Positions 59,527-64,000 of a DNA stretch of 64,000 bases are shown here, one piece after another (the first letter of the stretch is position 1; each line of letters starts with the position of its first letter). Below the pieces are notes generated by a model. It searched no databases. It saw only the letters and a program-made list of their open reading frames with translations, and was not told the origin of the DNA. A program made the translations under genes and the position numbers. This stretch comes from Salibaculum sp035270045 (GTDB taxonomy: Bacteria > Pseudomonadota > Alphaproteobacteria > Rhodobacterales > Rhodobacteraceae): the NCBI RefSeq assembly GCF_035270045.1, contig NZ_DATFIP010000076.1, positions 98,006 through 162,005 of the forward strand, in the 5' to 3' direction.

Positions 59527-61101
59527 ATGCAAAGCCAGATCCACGACCGCCTTCTCATCATTGATTTCGGCAGCCAGGTCACGCAGCTCATCGCGCGCCG
59601 CCTGCGGGAATTGAATGTCTACTGCGAAATACACCCCTTCCAGACCGTTACGCAGGCGTTCCTCGAGGATTTCGCGCCCCGTGCGGTGATCTTCTCGGGC
59701 GGGCCGGATTCGGTCATGCGCGCGGGCAGTCCGCGCCCCCCGCAGACCGTCTACGACTTGGGCGTTCCGATCCTCGGCATCTGCTACGGCCAACAGGTGA
59801 TGATGCAGGACCTGGGCGGCACCGTCGAAGCCGGTGAAGACGCCACTGCCGAGTTCGGCCGCGCCTGGGTCACCCCCGCCAAGGGCGCGCGGCCCGATTT
59901 CCTGAACGGTTGGTTCATGGACGGCTCGGGGCGCGAACAGGTCTGGATGAGCCACGGCGACCATGTCTCGAAGCTGGCCCCGGGGTTCGAGGTGCTGGGC
60001 ACCTCGCCCGGCGCGCCCTTCGCCATCACCGCCGACCTGGAGCGCCGCTTCTACGCGGTGCAGTTCCATCCCGAGGTGCATCACACCCCCAACGGCAAGA
60101 CGCTTTACGAGAATTTCCTGCGCGACGCGGGCTTCAAGGGCGACTGGACCATGGATGCCTACCGTGCCGAGGCCGTTGCCAAGATCCGCGCCCAGGTGGG
60201 TGACAGCAAGGTGATCTGCGGGCTGTCGGGCGGGGTGGACAGTTCGGTCGCCGCCGTGCTGCTGCACGAGGCGATCGGCGACCAGCTTACCTGCGTTTTC
60301 GTGGATCACGGATTGCTGCGTCAGGGCGAAGCCGACGAGGTCGTCACCATGTTCCGCGACCACTACAATATCCCGCTGATTCATGCCGACGAGGCCGAGC
60401 TGTTCCTGGGCGAACTGGACGGCGTTTCCGACCCGGAAACAAAGCGCAAGATCATCGGGCGGTTGTTCATCGACGTCTTCCAGAAATACGCGGGCGATAT
60501 CGAGGGGGCGGATTTCCTGGCGCAGGGCACGCTCTACCCCGATGTCATCGAATCGGTCAGTTTCTCGGGCGGGCCCTCCGTCACCATCAAGTCACATCAC
60601 AACGTGGGCGGGCTGCCCGACAAGATGGGCCTGAAACTGGTCGAGCCGCTGCGCGAGCTGTTCAAGGATGAGGTCCGCGCGCTGGGCCATGAACTGGGCC
60701 TTCCGGCCAGTTTCATCGGCCGCCACCCCTTTCCCGGACCGGGCCTGGCCATCCGCTGCCCCGGCGAGATCACCCGCGACAAACTCGAGATCCTGCGCAA
60801 GGCCGATGCTGTCTACATCGACCAGATCCGCAAGCACGGGCTTTACGACGAGATCTGGCAGGCCTTCGTGGCCATCCTGCCCGTGCGCACCGTGGGCGTC
60901 ATGGGCGACGGGCGGACCTATGACTATGCCTGCGCCCTGCGCGCGGTGACATCCGTGGATGGCATGACCGCCGATTACTATCCCTTCAGCCACGACTTCC
61001 TTGGCGAGACCGCGACCCGGATCATAAACGAGGTCAAGGGTATCAACCGCGTCACCTATGACGTGACCTCCAAGCCTCCGGGCACCATAGAATGGGAATG
61101 A
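59527..61101 (+). CDS. guaA: GMP synthase (glutamine-hydrolysing)
   Basis: 524 residues. The class I glutamine amidotransferase half has the nucleophile Cys about 86 in ILGICYGQQ and the His/Glu in HPEVHHTP. The ATP-pyrophosphatase half has LSGGVDSSVAAV (about 235-246), and the C-terminal dimerisation domain ends KPPGTIEWE. It converts XMP to GMP. The ATG at 59527 gives the canonical N-terminus RLLIIDFGSQVTQLI. An intrinsic-type terminator follows the stop. Confidence 0.98.
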   Translation: MQSQIHDRLLIIDFGSQVTQLIARRLRELNVYCEIHPFQTVTQAFLEDFAPRAVIFSGGPDSVMRAGSPRPPQTVYDLGVPILGICYGQQVMMQDLGGTVEAGEDATAEFGRAWVTPAKGARPDFLNGWFMDGSGREQVWMSHGDHVSKLAPGFEVLGTSPGAPFAITADLERRFYAVQFHPEVHHTPNGKTLYENFLRDAGFKGDWTMDAYRAEAVAKIRAQVGDSKVICGLSGGVDSSVAAVLLHEAIGDQLTCVFVDHGLLRQGEADEVVTMFRDHYNIPLIHADEAELFLGELDGVSDPETKRKIIGRLFIDVFQKYAGDIEGADFLAQGTLYPDVIESVSFSGGPSVTIKSHHNVGGLPDKMGLKLVEPLRELFKDEVRALGHELGLPASFIGRHPFPGPGLAIRCPGEITRDKLEILRKADAVYIDQIRKHGLYDEIWQAFVAILPVRTVGVMGDGRTYDYACALRAVTSVDGMTADYYPFSHDFLGETATRIINEVKGINRVTYDVTSKPPGTIEWE

Positions 61102-61130
61102 AGGCCGCGCACCGGCGCCGCGTCTGATCA

Positions 61131-61160
61131 ATGGCCCGCCCTCATCCGGCGGGTCATTTT
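61131..61160 (+). terminator. Terminator of guaA
   Basis: ATGGCCCGCC (61131-61140) pairs with GGCGGGTCAT (61148-61157) and runs into TTTT. It lies 30 bp after the guaA stop and overlaps the 3' end of the convergent FkbM gene. Confidence 0.75.
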
Positions 61161-62042
61161 CGTGGGGTATCCCAGAACCGCGACAGCTGAAGATCCGGCC
61201 TGCGCGGGCTGTTGGGCCGGTCGAACGGATGCGGGATCACCGCGTCCTTGCGCGCACGCGCCATGCGGTCGCGGCGCAGGTAGCTGACTTCAAGCACCGG
61301 CGGAAACCGCCGCCCCGCCATGCGAAGGCATTGCGCGTGATTGTTGCCATGCACGTGCACGACCTCGAAATCCCTGGCCAGCGCCTCAAGGGCCGGGCGA
61401 ATCCTGTCTCTTCCCTGCGGGGTGAACAGGCTCTCGAGACGATGATATTCCAGCACGATGATCCGGAACCGCGACAGAACCTGCGCGCTGGCCGTGCCGA
61501 GCACGTCATATTCCGCACCTTCTATGTCCATCTGCAGCATCAGGTCTCCCGACGGCGGCGCCCGCCCGCGCACCCAATCATCGAGCGAAATCACCCCTTG
61601 CCCGCTTTCGGCGCCAAGGAAAAGCCGCTCGAAACGGATGCCCGGCGGCGGGTTCGCTGGTCCCTCGACCGACCCATCGGCCAGAAAACACCGGATTCCG
61701 CGCGCGGCGATCTCCTCGTCGAACCCGATGACATTCGACACGCCGGGCGAAAAACATGCCGCGATCCCTTCGAGATCATCCGGCAGCACATACCCCCCCA
61801 TCATTCTCGGGACCAATGCGGATCATTGGCATCGGGGCCTGGAAGGGCCGCAACATGGACAGTATCGCCCGCCCCGCGTCCCTGTCAGCGGCCTTGATGG
61901 GGCCGAGGCCCCGGCGGGCCCGTCGACTGGCCTTGTATTCGCCGCGCAGGCGCCCAAGCGCCTGCCGGCCCCGCGCGATGCAGCCCTGTCGGTACCCTTG
62001 TTCTGCCATGTCCTCTGCCTGTGCAATCCGCCAAAGCTCCAT
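61154..62042 (-). pseudogene. FkbM family methyltransferase, frameshifted at a 7-G tract
   Basis: Two overlapping minus-strand frames together make one FkbM methyltransferase of about 295 residues. The first (start 62042) runs to MIRIGPENDGG and then goes out of frame. The second continues GGYVLPDDLEGIAACF and on through LMLQMDIEGAEYDVLG, the SAM-binding FkbM signature. The switch falls exactly at seven G (minus strand, 61793-61799) where six would keep the frame: GAT-GGG-GGG-TAT. Total length 889 bases equals 296 codons plus one base. The choices are a recent loss-of-function indel, a phase-variable gene, or a sequencing error in the homopolymer. Family members methylate sugars or small molecules; the substrate is unknown. 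Confidence 0.75.
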
Positions 62043-62138
62043 GCCCGGCGGGTGAAATCAGTGTGTTCGCGGTTTTGCTCTTTTGTTCCCGCCCGTTCCG
62101 ACCCAGACTTAACCTCTCATTCACGGGGATGACCACAG

Positions 62139-63026
62139 TTGACCGAGACCCTCAAAGCCGCGCTCTGGATGATTGGCGCGATCCTGTCTTTTTCCTCGAT
62201 GGCGATTGCCGGGCGCGCCGTGTCTTTCGAGCTCGATACGTTCGAGATCATGATGTATCGCTCTTTTGTCGGCCTTGTAATCGTGCTCGCCGTGGGCACC
62301 CTCGCCGGAACCCTGCATCAGGTCACGCGCGACAATATCGGCCTGCACGCCCTGCGGAACGTAGCGCATTTCGCGGGCCAGAACCTTTGGTTCTTCGCGA
62401 TCTCGGCGATCCCGCTGGCACAGGTTTTTGCGCTGGAGTTCACCTCGCCGATCTGGGTCATCCTGCTGGCCCCGCTGGTGCTGGGCGAACGGATCACCCG
62501 CGTCGGCGCGATGGCCGCCGCGATCGGGTTCACCGGGGTGCTGATCGTGACCCGGCCGGGTCTTTCGGCGCTCGAGCCGGGCCACCTGGCCGCCGCGGGC
62601 GCGGCCGTGGGCTTTGCCCTTTCGGCGTTGTTCACCCGCCGGCTCACGCGCGGGACGACCATCACCGGCATCCTTTTCTGGCTGACAGCGATGCAACTTG
62701 GCTTGGGCGTGCTCTGCGCGGGGATTGACGGCGACATCACCCGCCCCTCGCCCGAAAGCCTGCCTTGGCTGGTGCTGATCGGCTGCGCCGGGCTGGTGGC
62801 GCATTTCTGCCTGACCAGCGCGCTGTCCATCGCTCCGGCGGCGGTCGTCATGCCCATCGACTTCGTCCGGCTGCCGGTGATCGCCGTGGTTGGCGCGCTG
62901 GTCTATGCCGAGGCGCTCGATCCCTTCGTCTTTCTCGGGGCGGCCTTCATCTTCGCGGGCAATTACCTGAATATAACGCGCGGTCAGCCACAACCGACGG
63001 TGCGCGCCGCCGCCGGGCGAAAGTGA
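62139..63026 (+). CDS. EamA/DMT family transporter
   Basis: 295 residues, ten predicted membrane segments in two EamA repeats (about 5-140 and 150-285). The pattern LEFTSPIWVILLAPLVLGER in the first repeat and IAPAAVVMPIDFVRLPVIAV in the second is typical. These proteins export or import amino acids, nucleotides or other small metabolites; the substrate is unknown. The start is a TTG at 62139, the earliest codon that gives the full first helix (GGGGAT lies 10 bp upstream). An ATG 10 codons later is the alternative. It is divergent from the FkbM gene, which begins about 95 bp away. Confidence 0.88.
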   Translation: MTETLKAALWMIGAILSFSSMAIAGRAVSFELDTFEIMMYRSFVGLVIVLAVGTLAGTLHQVTRDNIGLHALRNVAHFAGQNLWFFAISAIPLAQVFALEFTSPIWVILLAPLVLGERITRVGAMAAAIGFTGVLIVTRPGLSALEPGHLAAAGAAVGFALSALFTRRLTRGTTITGILFWLTAMQLGLGVLCAGIDGDITRPSPESLPWLVLIGCAGLVAHFCLTSALSIAPAAVVMPIDFVRLPVIAVVGALVYAEALDPFVFLGAAFIFAGNYLNITRGQPQPTVRAAAGRK

Positions 63027-63064
63027 CGCTGCGACGCCCCTTCACCCTGACGTGGCGTCAAGAA

Positions 63065-63092
63065 TTGACCCCGCGCCCCGGCCCTTTCTAGG
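63065..63092 (+). promoter_or_regulatory. Sigma-70-type promoter of the FadL-like porin gene
   Basis: TTGACC (63065-63070) and TCTAGG (63087-63092) with a 16-bp spacer, about 40 bp before the start codon. The -35 box is close to consensus. Confidence 0.45.
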
Positions 63093-63131
63093 GTCCCGGC
63101 GAGGAGAGACACCATTTCAGGGACGAGCGAC

Positions 63132-64000
63132 ATGAAAAAGATACTGAGCGCAAGCGCCGCGCTGATGATGACGACGGGTCTGGCCAGTGCCGGCGGGCTT
63201 GATCGGTCGGGGCAGCCGGTCGGCGCCCTGTTCGAAACCGGCAGCTATGCCGAACTGAGCTTTGGTCAGGTCAACCCGTCGGTCAGCGGCAACATGAACG
63301 CCGCCCTGCCCCCGCCGACCGGCGGGGCGCCCTCCGGCGACATGGCACCCAGCTACGCGCAGTTCGGCGCGGCCTACAAGGCAGACCTGTTCGGGGGCAC
63401 CTCGCTTGCCATCATTGTGGATCAACCCTACGGCGCCGACGTCGACTATGACCGGGCAGGATACGCCCTTGATGGAGCAAATGCCGAGGTCGACACGACC
63501 GGTCTCTCGATCCTGCTGCGGTTCAAGGTCAACGAGAACTTCAGCCTTCACGGCGGGGTTCGGACCGTGACGGCAAGCGGTGTCTACGATGTGCCCGCGG
63601 TACCTGACCTCGATGGCCCGGGGCCTGCCTCGGCCAAACCGGCCTACGCCTCGACCTATTCCAAGGACACCGGCATGGGCTATGTCGTGGGGGCGGCCTA
63701 TGAACGTCCCGACATCGCCATGCGGATCGCGCTGACCTACAGCAGCCCGGTCGACCTGGCACTCGACGGGTCGGCGGGCGATCTGAGCACAACCATGCCC
63801 GAAAGCGTCAACCTCGACTTTCAGACCGGTATTGCACAGGACACCCTGCTTTTCGGGTCGGTGCGCTATGCCGCATGGGACGGGTTCGCGCTGACCGACA
63901 GCATCGCCGGCGACATCCTGAGCTACGACAACGACGTCTATACCTACACCATCGGTATCGGGCGGCAGTTCACCGACAAGCTCTCGGCCTCCTTCTCGGT
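63132..64000 (+). CDS. OmpP1/FadL-type outer-membrane transport protein (3' end outside window)
   Basis: The first 289 codons are visible. A signal peptide MKKILSASAALMMTTGLASA (cleavage about 20) is followed by SYAELSFGQVNPSVSG and alternating beta-strand and turn sequence rich in Gly, Asp and aromatics (KVNENFSLHGGVRTVTASGVY, YVVGAAYERPDIAMRIALTY). FadL channels take up hydrophobic compounds such as long-chain fatty acids. The acidic N-terminal plug of E. coli FadL is represented only by a short segment. The gene has its own promoter, AGGGACGAGC before the ATG, and runs off the window end. Confidence 0.85.
   Translation, partial: MKKILSASAALMMTTGLASAGGLDRSGQPVGALFETGSYAELSFGQVNPSVSGNMNAALPPPTGGAPSGDMAPSYAQFGAAYKADLFGGTSLAIIVDQPYGADVDYDRAGYALDGANAEVDTTGLSILLRFKVNENFSLHGGVRTVTASGVYDVPAVPDLDGPGPASAKPAYASTYSKDTGMGYVVGAAYERPDIAMRIALTYSSPVDLALDGSAGDLSTTMPESVNLDFQTGIAQDTLLFGSVRYAAWDGFALTDSIAGDILSYDNDVYTYTIGIGRQFTDKLSASFS

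Overview
The window is about 66% GC by eye, gene-dense, and almost entirely chromosomal housekeeping. It fits an alphaproteobacterium of the Rhodobacteraceae (Roseobacter group). The evidence is the unbroken dusB-ntrB-ntrC-ntrY-ntrX-trkA-trkH-hfq-hflX run, a fused ispDF, a class II DAHP synthase, small families typical of this group (DUF6456, DUF6477, PAS_5), a pyrrolysine-free MttB homologue and a GlxA-type AraC regulator. I see no rRNA, tRNA, CRISPR array, insertion sequence or prophage.

Layout. 1-5.7 kb: mfd (5' end cut by the window edge), then on the minus strand a DsbA/FrnE-like oxidoreductase, a two-TM K+ channel and a Bcr/CflA efflux pump. 5.7-9.8 kb: a remnant of an acyl-CoA ligase, an orphan YejA-like peptide-binding protein, a candidate small RNA with its own promoter and terminator, two paralogous tiny exported proteins, and DUF502. 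9.9-16 kb: psuK-psuG for pseudouridine breakdown, a head-to-head DUF4198/HupE pair, a PilZ-like protein and a very acidic beta-helix repeat protein. 16-17.9 kb: rpsB-tsf. 18-25 kb: a LuxR solo, an ectoine-hydrolase-like M24 protein, a soluble PhoR-like kinase, a PLP trans-sulfuration enzyme, gamma carbonic anhydrase, gmk and yicC. 25-28.5 kb: PAS_5 protein, DAHP synthase, GlxA-family regulator. 28.6-34 kb: a complete LivJ-G-F-H-M type amino-acid ABC transporter. 34-37.5 kb: a 3-hydroxyisobutyrate-dehydrogenase-family enzyme and a penicillin-acylase-family hydrolase. 37.6-49.4 kb: the ntr/trk/hfq regulon, all on the minus strand. 49.5-52.8 kb: ispDF-pgpA-cinA, a RatA/Coq10 protein and hpt. 52.8-56.1 kb: LysR regulator, cytochrome c', dihaem cytochrome c and lipA. 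56.2-61.1 kb: the DUF6456 and DUF6477 pair separated by two DnaA boxes, the MttB homologue and guaA. 61.1-64 kb: a frameshifted FkbM methyltransferase, an EamA transporter and the start of a FadL-type porin.

How the parts work together. The ntr cluster couples nitrogen sensing (NtrB/NtrC, NtrY/NtrX) with potassium uptake (TrkA/TrkH) and RNA regulation (Hfq). The liv-type system and the orphan peptide-binding protein feed organic nitrogen. psuKG, hpt and guaA serve nucleoside and purine metabolism. No single large unknown system stands out. The most unusual signals are small: the sRNA candidate at 7.96-8.07 kb, the duplicated micro-protein cassette at 8.2-8.9 kb, the overlapping palindromic start of the DUF4198/HupE pair, the acidic repeat protein, the AT-rich in-frame segment in pgpA, the paired DnaA boxes, and the 7-G frameshift in the FkbM gene.
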